NCBI RefSeq assembly: GCF_021166475.1
Contig: NZ_JAJOYS010000001.1
Location: 806,001 to 870,000 of the forward strand
Length of the DNA stretch: 64,000 nt
Source: Pelagibacterium xiamenense
GTDB lineage: Bacteria; Pseudomonadota; Alphaproteobacteria; Rhizobiales; Devosiaceae
Reading direction: 5' to 3'
The notes beneath the pieces are model-generated. The model saw only the letters and a list, made by a program, of their open reading frames with translations. It searched no databases and was not told the origin of the DNA. Position numbers and translations under genes: made by a program. Shown piece after piece: positions 37,172 to 46,236 of the stretch (within the stretch, counting starts at the first letter, position 1; each line of letters opens with the position of its first letter).

Positions 37172-39673
37172 TTGTCCGAACTTTCTCCCATCGTCGCCGA
37201 CTGGTTCAAGGGCAAGGGCTGGCACGCGCGGCCCCATCAGCTCGCCGTTCTCGACGCCGAGCGGGCGGGCAATTCGGTGCTGCTGATCGCGCCAACGGGC
37301 GCGGGCAAGACGCTGGCGGGGTTCCTGCCCTCGATCGAGGATCTGATCGCAACCCCGCATGAGGGCCTGCACACGCTCTATATCTCGCCCCTCAAGGCGC
37401 TCGCGGTGGACGTGGCCCGGAACCTTTCCGATCCCATTGCCGAGATGGGATTGAAAATCAAGGTCGAAACGCGGACCGGGGACACGCCGGCGTCACGGCG
37501 GCAGCGGCAGCGGTTCGACCCGCCCCATATCCTGATGACCACCCCCGAGCAGATCGCCCTGTTGCTCAGCCATCCCGACAGCGCGCGGCTTTTTGGCAGT
37601 CTCAAACGTATCGTGCTCGACGAATTGCACGCCCTTGTTACCTCCAAGCGCGGCGACCTGCTTTCTCTTGGTGTAGCGCGGCTCGCGCGGCTGGCGCCGC
37701 AGGTGCAGATCACCGCGCTTTCAGCGACGGTCGCGCAACCTCAAACTCTGCGCGAGTGGATCGCAATGCCGGTGGCGCCGCGCCCCGCGGTGCTGCTCAA
37801 CGCGCCCGGCGGCGCGACGCCGGAGCTTTCGATCCTGAGGAGCGACGATCCGATGCCCTGGGCCGGGCATTCGGCGGCCTATGCGGTGCCTGATCTTTAT
37901 CGGATCATCAGGGACCACGGGACGACGCTTTTGTTCGTCAATACCCGGTCGCAGGCGGAGATGCTGTTCCAGAACCTCTGGGCCATTAACGAGGATAACC
38001 TGCCTATCGCGCTCCATCATGGTTCGCTCTCGGTCGAGCAGCGGCGCAAGGTGGAAAGCGCGATGGTTTCGGGGCGACTGAGCGCAGTGGTGTGTACCTC
38101 GACGCTCGATCTGGGCATCGACTGGGGCGATGTCGACCTCGTCGTCCAGATCGGCGCGCCCAAAGGCGCCTCGCGCATGCTCCAGCGCATCGGCCGGGCG
38201 AACCACCGGCTCGACGAGCCCTCCAAGGCGCTGTTCGTGCCCGCCAACCGGTTCGAAGTGCTCGAATGCGAGGCGGCGCTCGAGGCGGTGGCGATGGGTG
38301 CCCAGGATTCCGAAACGCCGCTCCCCGGCGGGCTCGACGTGCTCGCCCAGCATGTTCTGGGACTGGCGTGTTCGGCGCCGCTCGACCCCGACGAGACCTT
38401 CGCCGAGATCACATCGGCCTGGCCCTATCGCGAGCTGACGCGGGAGAAATTCGACAAGGTGCTCGATTTCGTCTCGACCGGGGGCTACGCGCTGCGGGCC
38501 TACGAGCGGTTCGCCAAACTGCGGAAGACCCCGGAAGGGACGCTCAGGATCGCCAACCCGCAGATCGCGCAGCAATACCGGCTCAATGTCGGCACCATCG
38601 TCGAGGAGCCGATGCTGAAGGTGCGTCTCGTGCGGGCGCGGGGGATCAAAAAAGGCGCGACAACGGGACCGATCGGACGCGGCGGGCGGATGCTCGGGGA
38701 GATCGAGGAATATTTCATCGACCAGCTCGTGCGCGGGGACACCTTCATGTTCGGCGGCGAGATCGTCGCATTCGAGGGCGTGGTGGAGACCGAGGCCTAT
38801 GTTTCGCGGGCGTTTTCCGACAATCCGAAAATCCCCTCCTACATGGGCGGGAAGTTTCCGCTCTCGACCTATCTCGCCGATGGAGTGCGGCGGCAGTTGG
38901 CCGATCCGGAAAGCTGGCGTGTGCTGCCCGATCAGGTGCGCGAGTGGCTGGAAATCCAGCGCGCGGTTTCGGTGCTGCCCGGGCGGGACAGCCTGCTCGT
39001 CGAGACCTTCCCGCGCGGGGGCAAATACTACATGGTCTGCTACCCGTTCGAGGGGCGGCTGGCGCATCAGACGCTCGGGATGCTGTTGACGCGGCGGCTG
39101 GAGCGCGAGCGCGCGCAGCCCCTGGGGTTCGTCGCCTCGGACTATTCGCTGGCGATCTGGTGCGCGAGTGACATCGGCGGGCTGATCCGCACCGGGCGGC
39201 TTTCGCTCGACCAGCTCTTCGACGAGGACATGCTCGGCGACGATCTTGAGGCCTGGCTCGACGAATCCGCCTTGATGAAGCGTACCTTCCGCAACTGCGC
39301 GATCATCGCCGGACTCATTGAAAGGCGGCATCCGGGCAAGGAGAAGTCGGGGCGCCAGATGACGATGAGCTCGGATATCATCTACGACGTGCTCTATCAG
39401 CACGAGCCCGACCATATCCTCATCGAGGCGACCCGGCGCGACGCGGCGCGCGGGCTCCTCGATATCGAACGGTTAGGGCATGCGCTGAGGCGCATCCGGC
39501 GGCATATCCAGCATAAGCCGCTGGACCGAATCTCTCCGCTTGCGGTACCTGTGATGCTCGATATCGGCAAGGAGCCGGTTTTCGGCGAGGCGCGCGAGGC
39601 GGTGTTGCGCGAGGCTGCCGACGAACTGATTGCGGAGGCCATGCACATTGACAAGCGCGCTGCCACGAGATGA
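37172..39673 (+). CDS. Ligase-associated Lhr-like DEXH-box DNA helicase
   Basis: An 833-residue superfamily 2 helicase. It has the Q-motif region RPHQLAVL, Walker A APTGAGKT (about 38-45), the DELH box (VLDELHAL), motif III SATVAQPQ, and the C-terminal helicase motifs including QRIGRANHR. The Lhr-type C-terminal extension follows to the end. In bacteria this subfamily travels with the PdeM endonuclease, which is next here with overlapping ends, and often with a DNA ligase, which is absent here. A role in DNA repair is inferred from this association. The start is a TTG at 37172; no ATG fits. Confidence 0.9.
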   Translation: MSELSPIVADWFKGKGWHARPHQLAVLDAERAGNSVLLIAPTGAGKTLAGFLPSIEDLIATPHEGLHTLYISPLKALAVDVARNLSDPIAEMGLKIKVETRTGDTPASRRQRQRFDPPHILMTTPEQIALLLSHPDSARLFGSLKRIVLDELHALVTSKRGDLLSLGVARLARLAPQVQITALSATVAQPQTLREWIAMPVAPRPAVLLNAPGGATPELSILRSDDPMPWAGHSAAYAVPDLYRIIRDHGTTLLFVNTRSQAEMLFQNLWAINEDNLPIALHHGSLSVEQRRKVESAMVSGRLSAVVCTSTLDLGIDWGDVDLVVQIGAPKGASRMLQRIGRANHRLDEPSKALFVPANRFEVLECEAALEAVAMGAQDSETPLPGGLDVLAQHVLGLACSAPLDPDETFAEITSAWPYRELTREKFDKVLDFVSTGGYALRAYERFAKLRKTPEGTLRIANPQIAQQYRLNVGTIVEEPMLKVRLVRARGIKKGATTGPIGRGGRMLGEIEEYFIDQLVRGDTFMFGGEIVAFEGVVETEAYVSRAFSDNPKIPSYMGGKFPLSTYLADGVRRQLADPESWRVLPDQVREWLEIQRAVSVLPGRDSLLVETFPRGGKYYMVCYPFEGRLAHQTLGMLLTRRLERERAQPLGFVASDYSLAIWCASDIGGLIRTGRLSLDQLFDEDMLGDDLEAWLDESALMKRTFRNCAIIAGLIERRHPGKEKSGRQMTMSSDIIYDVLYQHEPDHILIEATRRDAARGLLDIERLGHALRRIRRHIQHKPLDRISPLAVPVMLDIGKEPVFGEAREAVLREAADELIAEAMHIDKRAATR

Positions 39674-39680
39674 GGCCGAG

Positions 39681-40355
39681 GTGACCCCGCTCATTGGTTT
39701 CGCCGGTGCCCAATTCGTGCCGCTGGTCTCCGGGGCGCTCTACTGGCCCGAGCTCGACGCGCTTCTGGTCGCCGATCTGCATCTTGAAAAGCATTCGAGC
39801 TTTGCCCGGACGGGGCAGTTGCTGCCCCCCTACGACACCGGCATGACGCTGCGGCGGCTCGAACGCGATCTGATGCTGACGCGGGCGGAGCGGGTCTTCG
39901 CGCTTGGGGACAGCTTTCACCGCGACGAGGGGACTTCGACGCTGCTTCCGGGGGACCGGGCGCATCTGCAAAGCTTGACCGACCGGGCGGAATGGACCTG
40001 GCTTTCGGGCAATCACGACCCGGCGCCGCATACGCTGGGCGGGGCGTGCTGCGCCGAACTGGGCGTGGCGGGGTGTCACCTGACGCATCAACCGCGGCGG
40101 GGCATTCCGGGCCTGATCGCAGGGCATTTGCATCCGGCGGCGCGGGTGGCGATGAACGGAAAGTCGTCGCGGCGCGCGTGTTTCGTGTGGGATGACGAGT
40201 TGATGATCCTGCCAGCCTATGGCGCCTCGACGGGGAGCCTCAACGTGCTGTCGCCAGCCTTCCACGGTCTCATCGACCGCACGCGGATGCAGGTGATGCT
40301 GCTCGGGCGTGGACGGGTCTATCCCGTGGGCGCCAGCCGGCTGGTGAACGGTTAG
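39681..40355 (+). CDS. pdeM: Ligase-associated metallophosphoesterase PdeM
   Basis: About 224 residues from the GTG at 39681 (GAGG upstream). A TTG at 39648, with GGAGG 9 bases upstream, would add 11 residues and overlap the helicase gene. The calcineurin-like phosphoesterase motifs are all visible: VADLHLEK (metal ligands), LGDSFHRDE, the SGNHD block and the LIAGHLHPAA histidines. PdeM is the nuclease partner of the Lhr-like helicase in the ligase-associated repair gene set. It converges on the DUF3429 gene with a 4-base overlap. Confidence 0.88.
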   Translation: MTPLIGFAGAQFVPLVSGALYWPELDALLVADLHLEKHSSFARTGQLLPPYDTGMTLRRLERDLMLTRAERVFALGDSFHRDEGTSTLLPGDRAHLQSLTDRAEWTWLSGNHDPAPHTLGGACCAELGVAGCHLTHQPRRGIPGLIAGHLHPAARVAMNGKSSRRACFVWDDELMILPAYGASTGSLNVLSPAFHGLIDRTRMQVMLLGRGRVYPVGASRLVNG

Positions 40356-40801
40356 GCCAGCCGTACAACGATGGTGAGCGCAAGGATCAGGCATACCAGA
40401 AGCGTCATGACCGAGCGGATGCGGCCGTAATCCGAGGGCAGCGCGCCGGTATAGCCGGACCATACATCCCATATGCCGTAAATCACGAAGCCGACGATCA
40501 GCATGCTCAACCCGATGCTCACGGGCATCAGGATGGTAACGAACCCCAGGATCGAGCCCAGGATGCCGGCGACGTAAGTCAGCTCCGACCCCGCACCGCT
40601 GCCCAGCCGGACGCCCCAGCGCACGCCGCCCAGAAACGAGAGGATCGCCGCGCCATAGCCAAGCATGGCGCGCTCGTAGATCACCGCCTCAATGGGCAGG
40701 AGCGTGGGGAAGATGGAAAAGTACAGCCCCGCGAGGAAGGGCAACAGGCCCAATAGCGCGGCCAGTCCGGTGATTGTCGAAAAGCTCTTGATCAGCCCCA
40801 T
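40352..40801 (-). CDS. DUF3429 family membrane protein
   Basis: A 149-residue protein from the ATG at 40801 (MGLIKSFSTITG). It has five short hydrophobic segments and the DUF3429 landmarks YERAMLGYGAAILSFLGGVRWG and GIWDVWSGYTGALPSDYGRIR. The family is widespread in proteobacteria and has no assigned function. It lies downstream of TIGR02186 on the same strand. Confidence 0.85.
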   Translation of the reverse strand: MGLIKSFSTITGLAALLGLLPFLAGLYFSIFPTLLPIEAVIYERAMLGYGAAILSFLGGVRWGVRLGSGAGSELTYVAGILGSILGFVTILMPVSIGLSMLIVGFVIYGIWDVWSGYTGALPSDYGRIRSVMTLLVCLILALTIVVRLA

Positions 40802-40812
40802 GCCCTTGTCCC

Positions 40813-41571
40813 CTAACGTCTGAACAGAACCCCGCCCAGCCAGCCGGTCAAAAGCGCAAGCAATACGCACGCAATGCCGTAAAGCAGGGGCTGGTTACGT
40901 GCCGCATCGCCCAGAAAGCGCTCGAAACCCGTTTTTTCGACAAAAAAGCTCTGGCTGCGCTCGGCGACGATCTCGCCATTCCTGACGACGAAAACCTGCG
41001 CAAGAAACCGCCCGTTGGGCACGTTGGCGGGAAGCCCAACCCGGGTCGCGAAAAATGTCGGCGAGAGAAATGAGATGGCGCGTCCGTCGGTACGGAAGAG
41101 ATCCGCGGTCTCCATGAGACGGATCGCTTCGGTGTTGAAAAGCTGGACGTTGCCGGTCGACGCGGTGAGTGTCCGGTCGACCTGATCTTCCATTGTGACG
41201 ATCCGCTCGCCGATAACCGCCGGATCGATGATCGTGTCGATCGGCCGACTTGAGAGGACGCGGTAAAATGAGGGGAGGCGCTCATAGAGCGCGTAGTCGG
41301 CGTTGAGCATGATGCCGAACTGACGCGACTTGCGTCGAACCACGCGGTCGACCAGCGGACCCCGCACCACGAGGACGACGTCGAACGGCCCGGCGGCGAT
41401 GGTGCCTTCGATCGAAGGTTCGATATTGCCGAAAAAGGTGATCGTCGCGCCCGAGAAATTCGACGTGATCGAAACGATGGGGTCGGAGCTGGCGAAAACG
41501 ACGCCTTGTGCGCCCGCCGGCCTGGCGAAAGCCAAAAGCGCCAGAAGAACGAGAAGAAGCCGCGCGCTCAT
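40813..41571 (-). CDS. TIGR02186 family protein
   Basis: A 252-residue protein: signal peptide (ARLLLVLLALLAFARPAGAQ), a periplasmic body of strands (VSITSNFSGATITFFGNIE, then VVLVVRGP and VVRRKSRQFGIMLNADYALYERLPSFYRVLSS), and a C-terminal membrane anchor (about 228-249). TIGR02186 proteins occur almost always beside a TauE/SafE sulfite exporter, as here; their ATGA overlap indicates coupled translation. The joint function is probably export of sulfite or a sulfonate product. The open frame extends further upstream inside the exporter gene, but this ATG fits both the signal peptide and the overlap. Confidence 0.9.
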   Translation of the reverse strand: MSARLLLVLLALLAFARPAGAQGVVFASSDPIVSITSNFSGATITFFGNIEPSIEGTIAAGPFDVVLVVRGPLVDRVVRRKSRQFGIMLNADYALYERLPSFYRVLSSRPIDTIIDPAVIGERIVTMEDQVDRTLTASTGNVQLFNTEAIRLMETADLFRTDGRAISFLSPTFFATRVGLPANVPNGRFLAQVFVVRNGEIVAERSQSFFVEKTGFERFLGDAARNQPLLYGIACVLLALLTGWLGGVLFRR

Positions 41572-42509
41572 ACGGATTCCCCGAAGCTCAGCACCGCCAT
41601 CGAGAAGGGATCTTCGGGGGTCAGAAGCAACGAGAGGGCAAACCGGATGGCGACCCCCAGAACGATGATGGCAAGGAGCGCGCGCAACTGGTCGCCGCGC
41701 AGATACTGACCCGCCGAAGCGCCGAATTGCGCGCCGACGACGCTGCCCACCATCAGGCAGAAGGCGAGCAGAATGTCGACGCTCTGGCTCTGCGATGCGT
41801 GCAGGATACAGGTCACGGCCATGACCGCCAGCACATGCAACAGCGAGGTGCCGATGACGACAGCGCCGGGCACGCGCAGGATGTAGACGAGCGCCGGAAC
41901 GAGAATGAACCCGCCGCCGATCCCCAGCAGCGAGCCGATGATGCCGATGAGGAACCCGATACCCATGACGGGCAGCACCGAAATATAGAGCTTGGAGCGC
42001 TTGAAGCGCATCCGCAGCGGCAGCCCGTGCACCCAATTGTGCTGTCCGGGCAGCCGGCGTTGCACTGGGCCGGCCTTGCGCGAGCGGATCAGCGAGCGCA
42101 CCGCCTCGACCAGCATGAGCGTGCCGATGGACCCCAGAAAGATCAGATAGCCGAGCGAAATGGCGAGATCGAGCTGGCCAAGATTGCGCAGCAGGTCGAA
42201 GATCCACACCCCGACGGTTGCCCCCAGTGCGCCGCCAATGACGAGAAACAGCGCGAGCTGCAGGTCAATGCCGCCGCGCCGCCAGTATGAGAGGGCTCCT
42301 GAAGTGGATGCGGCGACGACCTGGCCGGTGACCGATGCAACCGCGACCGGCGAAGGCACGCCTGAAAAGATCAGCAGCGGTGTGAGAAGAAAACCGCCGC
42401 CGACGCCGAACAGCCCAGACAGAAACCCGATAGCGCCACCGATCCCGACAAGGAAGAAGAGGCTGACCGAGATTTCCGCGATAGGCAAATAGATTTGCAC
42501 TGCCGGCAA
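41568..42509 (-). CDS. Sulfite exporter, TauE/SafE family
   Basis: A 313-residue membrane protein with eight hydrophobic segments and the duplicated TauE/SafE motif: GFLSGLFGVGGGFLLTPLLIFSGVP in the first half and GIIGSLLGIGGGFILVPALVYILRVP in the second. Such proteins move sulfite, sulfoacetate or similar anions out of the cell. It is the first gene of a pair with TIGR02186 and possibly of a trio with DUF3429. Confidence 0.92.
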   Translation of the reverse strand: MPAVQIYLPIAEISVSLFFLVGIGGAIGFLSGLFGVGGGFLLTPLLIFSGVPSPVAVASVTGQVVAASTSGALSYWRRGGIDLQLALFLVIGGALGATVGVWIFDLLRNLGQLDLAISLGYLIFLGSIGTLMLVEAVRSLIRSRKAGPVQRRLPGQHNWVHGLPLRMRFKRSKLYISVLPVMGIGFLIGIIGSLLGIGGGFILVPALVYILRVPGAVVIGTSLLHVLAVMAVTCILHASQSQSVDILLAFCLMVGSVVGAQFGASAGQYLRGDQLRALLAIIVLGVAIRFALSLLLTPEDPFSMAVLSFGESV

Positions 42510-42579
42510 CCCATGCGAAGCGCATCACAGGGCGGCATCGCGTCCCGCGTGCAGGTTGGTAAATGTCCAACCGATCCGG

Positions 42580-45500
42580 TCAGACCGGCTGGCTGCCCAG
42601 GACGGCAAGCAGTCGCGGATTGATTTCACCGCTCTCGCTCATGCCGGTGGCCTGCTCGAAGGCGGTAATCGCGGCACGCGTCAAGGGACCGACTATGCCG
42701 TCGGGTGTTCCAACATCATAGCCCAATTTGTCAAGAAGCTCTTGAACGCGCTTGATGACATCCGCATTGCCGATTTCGCGGCCGGGATCGAATTCTTCGT
42801 CCCAGGTGCCGATGGGTGCGAAATTGGCCGCCATGTCGATCTCGACGGGAATCCAGCTTTCAATGGTCTGGTTGAGCCGCTGAACCGTATCCGCATCGAG
42901 TGAACGGGCAACGTCGTCCCGTGCGGCGGCGGCATCCTCGTCGCCGGATCTGGCTGCAAGCGAAAACCAGATGTAGGAATTCTCAAAGCTTTGCTCGACG
43001 CCGAGCCCGCGCGCGTAAAGCATGCCCAGATTGAACTGGCTGTCGGTAAGCCCGCGTGCTGCGGCTTCCTCGAACCAGTGCGCCGCAGCATCGAAATCCT
43101 GGCTCGAAAGCTCGCCCCCCGCATAGAGCGAGGCAAGGTTGTGCATGGACATACGGTTGCCCGATTCGGCGGCGCGCTGATACCAGAGCCGCGCCTGCTC
43201 GAGGTCCTTGTCGACGCCCTGTCCGTTCTCGTAGAGATTGCCCAGCCGGTATTGCGCCGGAGCGAAGCCCTGCGCCGCGGCGCGCTCGTACCATGCGGCA
43301 GCCTGGCTGAGATCCTGCTCGACGACATGGCCCTCGGTGAGGATCGCGCCAACCTCGAACTGCGCACGTGCGTCGCCCTCCTCGGCGGCCTCGCGCAATT
43401 GGGCCGGTTGGATATCCTCGGGCACGGTGGTGGCAGGCAGGTTGGCAAGCGTAATCGGCGCGGTAGTCAGCGGCCCGGTGCTGGCGCTCTCGATATAGCG
43501 GTCCGGATCGGGCGGGATGGCCGCGGTCTCGGTGGCGTCGACGCCAAGATCGCCCATCATCGCGGCGATATCGGGCTGAGCGCTCGCAAGCGCCGGGCTC
43601 TGGTCGATCATGCGGACGTTCGAAGTCAGTGCGCCGTCCGCATCTCCGGCGGACGAGGGCGTGGTTTTGCCGGGCGCGGCAGCGTCAGCACCGCCTGCAT
43701 CGGACGTGGGCACCTCGCCGGTTTCCGCTGGCACGGTCGATTCAGCCGGTGCGGGCGCAGGGGCAGGTACCCGGTTGCCCTGGCCGCGGGAAATCACGAG
43801 CTGGGCGGTGAGCAGCAGGACGACTACGAGCGCCGTGCCCAAAAGCAGCGGCCGCTTGTTGCGCGCGATAAATCCGGGACGCTTGGCATCCGGATCGACG
43901 TCGTCGTCGACCCCGCCGAAGCCTTCGAATTCGGGTTCCGCAGGTGCTTTTTCGGGCTTGGACTTGGCGGCCTGCTCGTCCGGCATCTCATCCGCGTCGT
44001 CCTCGCTGGCTTCCGATCGCTGAAAGCGCGCGAGGGCGCGGCCGATCAGCGATTTGGGCTCGGCGCTGTCGTCTTCGGACACGTGTTGCCGCGCCGAACG
44101 GCGCGCCGCTTCGATGAAGCTCGCGCGGCTTGCATTGGCGCTTTGAAGGTCCGGTTCAGTTTGGTCCCTTGTCGGCTCGAGCGGTTCAACGTTCGGCGTC
44201 TCGTCTCCAAGGTCTGAGCCGAGGCGCGACTGTGGCTTGGCCGGACGCTCGACCCGCTCGGGATCGAGCGTAAAGGTCGGCCCGGCCTCGTGGCGCGGGG
44301 CATCCCGGACCGGTTCGGGTTCGAGCAAAGGTGCGGGCCCAGCAAGCGGCGCTTGCGATAGCGCCGAGAACGGCGCTCCGGCGGCCTCGACCTTGCCGGC
44401 CGCTCCCGAGGCCGGATCGTTCGGCATCGCGTCGCTGGCGGCGCGCCGGGGCGGCTGCGCCGGCCGCGGCGCGGGCTCAGTCTCGGCGGTCCTTGCCTGT
44501 TTGCCGTTGAGCATGGCCTCAAGACGGGCCAGACGGCTATCAACTTGGGCGATGCCGTCCTTGACGCCGGAAAGGTGTTCGTCCGGGTGCCCACCGGCAT
44601 CACTTTCGCGCGCCAGCAGACCCGAAAGCCGCGTTTCCAGCGCCTCGAGATCGGCCCGCGCAATGGCATCCGCAGTATCGGATCCCGGCGACGGCGGGTT
44701 ATGCGCGGCGATCGCGCGCGCCAGTGCGTCGATGTCGATACCGTCGGTGCCGTTCTCCTGGGTCTCATAGAGACCGGCGAGCACTTTGAGTTCGGCACCG
44801 GTCTCCTCGACCCGCTGGGACAGATGCCGCAACTGCGCCTCGATCCCGGAAAGATCCTGCGGTGCCGCAGTGGCACCGTCGAGCCGCGTCCCCAGATCGT
44901 CGATGCGTGTCTCGAGCGCCGAAAGGCGGGGGTCGATCGCTTCGGTGACCGCGTCGCGCAACATGCCGGCATCGTTCACGGACCCTTGCGGCGCCGTCTC
45001 GAGCTTGGCGATCCGCGCACCCAGCGCATCGATCTTTCCGACGAGCAGTTCGGTGTCGCTGTTGTATTCGATCGTCGCGGCCAGCGCGGCCAGGTCCTTG
45101 CTCAGCCTCTCGAAGGCATCCGAGCCGTCCGGGCGGGCCTTTTCAAGCGCATCGATGCGGTCGTAGATGCTGCGCACGCTCTCTTCGATGACGCGCATGC
45201 TGTCAGCCTGGCGCGCCTCCGCTTGCGCGTCGCGCCCGGCATTCTGAACCTGATGGGTTGCGAGTTTATCGATGCTCTCGGCGAGCGCCTCCACTTGTGC
45301 CGCAATCGCGTCCGGGCCGCCGCTGTGACCGCGCGAAACCTCGTCGGCGAGCTGCGCGATCTGGGTCTCGAGCCGCTTGACCTGCCCGCTTTCGCCGACG
45401 GCGTTGGCAAGGAGCTCGATCACTTCGCTCAATTGCGCGATCTGCCCGGCGACGTCGCCGCTCTGGTCGAGGCTATCGAACCGCTCGGAAATCCGGCTTT

Positions 45501-46011
45501 CGAACTGCGTGATCCGGTCGCCAAGCTGCGAAACCGCATCGGCAAATCCGGCGAGTTCGCGCGCCGAACTAGCAGCAGCCGGCGCTTCTGTCTGTAGCAC
45601 CGGTGTCTGTGGCTCCGGCGCGGGCGGAATATCGCGCGGCGCGCTCTGCGCGGCCTGGTGCGTCTGCCGGCCCTGCCGGGCACGGATCTGATTGATGGCT
45701 TCGGTCACGCTGTCGGGCTTGGCCGCTCCGGCATCCGCGTCACCGCGTTCTGCCAGCTTGTCGACCGCGAGCCGCACCGAGCGCAGCGCCATTTCGTGCC
45801 GGGATGCCTGTTTTCCCGTTGGTGCTGGGGGCATTTCGGGCCGCTCGGGCGCCGGTGATTTCGGCGCCGGGGCCTTGTGCGATGTGCCGATCTGATCTTC
45901 AACCTGGTCGAGAAGGGCGACGAGTTCGTTTCGAAGGCTTTCCCACTCGGCGTTCGTTCTGGACGCGGAGTCCGTTTGTTGCCAGTCGTTGTGCGGTTCG
46001 GTACGCGCCAT
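42580..46011 (-). CDS. PodJ-like polar localization factor (coiled coil, TM, Sel1 repeats, peptidoglycan-binding)
   Basis: A 1143-residue protein from the ATG at 46011 (MARTEPHNDWQQ). The long cytoplasmic part is rich in heptad-like LxxxL patterns (about residues 150-540), followed by an acidic disordered stretch. One membrane helix lies near 717-739 (RPLLLGTALVVVLLLTAQLVI). The periplasmic part has at least four Sel1 repeats (about 870-1040, e.g. AAAWYERAAAQGFAPAQYRLGNLYENGQGV). It ends in a PG_binding_1 domain (about 1083-1139, VQELLDKLGYDVGTPDGIVGPLTRAAITAFEQ). This order matches PodJ of Caulobacter and Agrobacterium, which organises the new cell pole. Confidence 0.85.
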   Translation of the reverse strand: MARTEPHNDWQQTDSASRTNAEWESLRNELVALLDQVEDQIGTSHKAPAPKSPAPERPEMPPAPTGKQASRHEMALRSVRLAVDKLAERGDADAGAAKPDSVTEAINQIRARQGRQTHQAAQSAPRDIPPAPEPQTPVLQTEAPAAASSARELAGFADAVSQLGDRITQFESRISERFDSLDQSGDVAGQIAQLSEVIELLANAVGESGQVKRLETQIAQLADEVSRGHSGGPDAIAAQVEALAESIDKLATHQVQNAGRDAQAEARQADSMRVIEESVRSIYDRIDALEKARPDGSDAFERLSKDLAALAATIEYNSDTELLVGKIDALGARIAKLETAPQGSVNDAGMLRDAVTEAIDPRLSALETRIDDLGTRLDGATAAPQDLSGIEAQLRHLSQRVEETGAELKVLAGLYETQENGTDGIDIDALARAIAAHNPPSPGSDTADAIARADLEALETRLSGLLARESDAGGHPDEHLSGVKDGIAQVDSRLARLEAMLNGKQARTAETEPAPRPAQPPRRAASDAMPNDPASGAAGKVEAAGAPFSALSQAPLAGPAPLLEPEPVRDAPRHEAGPTFTLDPERVERPAKPQSRLGSDLGDETPNVEPLEPTRDQTEPDLQSANASRASFIEAARRSARQHVSEDDSAEPKSLIGRALARFQRSEASEDDADEMPDEQAAKSKPEKAPAEPEFEGFGGVDDDVDPDAKRPGFIARNKRPLLLGTALVVVLLLTAQLVISRGQGNRVPAPAPAPAESTVPAETGEVPTSDAGGADAAAPGKTTPSSAGDADGALTSNVRMIDQSPALASAQPDIAAMMGDLGVDATETAAIPPDPDRYIESASTGPLTTAPITLANLPATTVPEDIQPAQLREAAEEGDARAQFEVGAILTEGHVVEQDLSQAAAWYERAAAQGFAPAQYRLGNLYENGQGVDKDLEQARLWYQRAAESGNRMSMHNLASLYAGGELSSQDFDAAAHWFEEAAARGLTDSQFNLGMLYARGLGVEQSFENSYIWFSLAARSGDEDAAAARDDVARSLDADTVQRLNQTIESWIPVEIDMAANFAPIGTWDEEFDPGREIGNADVIKRVQELLDKLGYDVGTPDGIVGPLTRAAITAFEQATGMSESGEINPRLLAVLGSQPV

Positions 46012-46181
46012 TGCAAATTCCCAAAGCCAGGCCGTTCGCCGGCGCGTCATCGCGCCTATCTCTTATGGATTCGCCTAGTCTGACTGTTGGGAACTTATGG
46101 TAAATATCGCGTTAATCTCCGTTGCAAACTGCATCGGGTTATCGCTTTTCCAACGTTTCCGGCATAGCGGCGGGCTTGCGC

Positions 46182-46235
46182 TTTCGTTTAAACCGTGGCG
46201 TAGTTCGCGCTTCAAAACGAAACAAAAGCGAAACC
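46182..46235 (+). promoter_or_regulatory. Candidate GlpR sites upstream of glpR
   Basis: TTTCG at 46182-46186 faces two CGAAA elements at 46218-46222 and 46229-46233, the latter exactly 11 bases apart. The same element, three times with 11-base spacing, occurs upstream of glpK. Autoregulation by the DeoR-type repressor is inferred. Confidence 0.55.
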
Positions 46236-46236
46236 G

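Noticed and set aside
37721-39415. 564-codon minus-strand frame inside the helicase gene
   Set aside because: Antisense shadow; the helicase motifs are on the plus strand.
41572-42207. Possible 210-residue N-terminal extension of the TIGR02186 protein
   Set aside because: The extension lies wholly inside the TauE/SafE gene in another frame; the ATG at 41571 fits the signal peptide and ATGA overlap.
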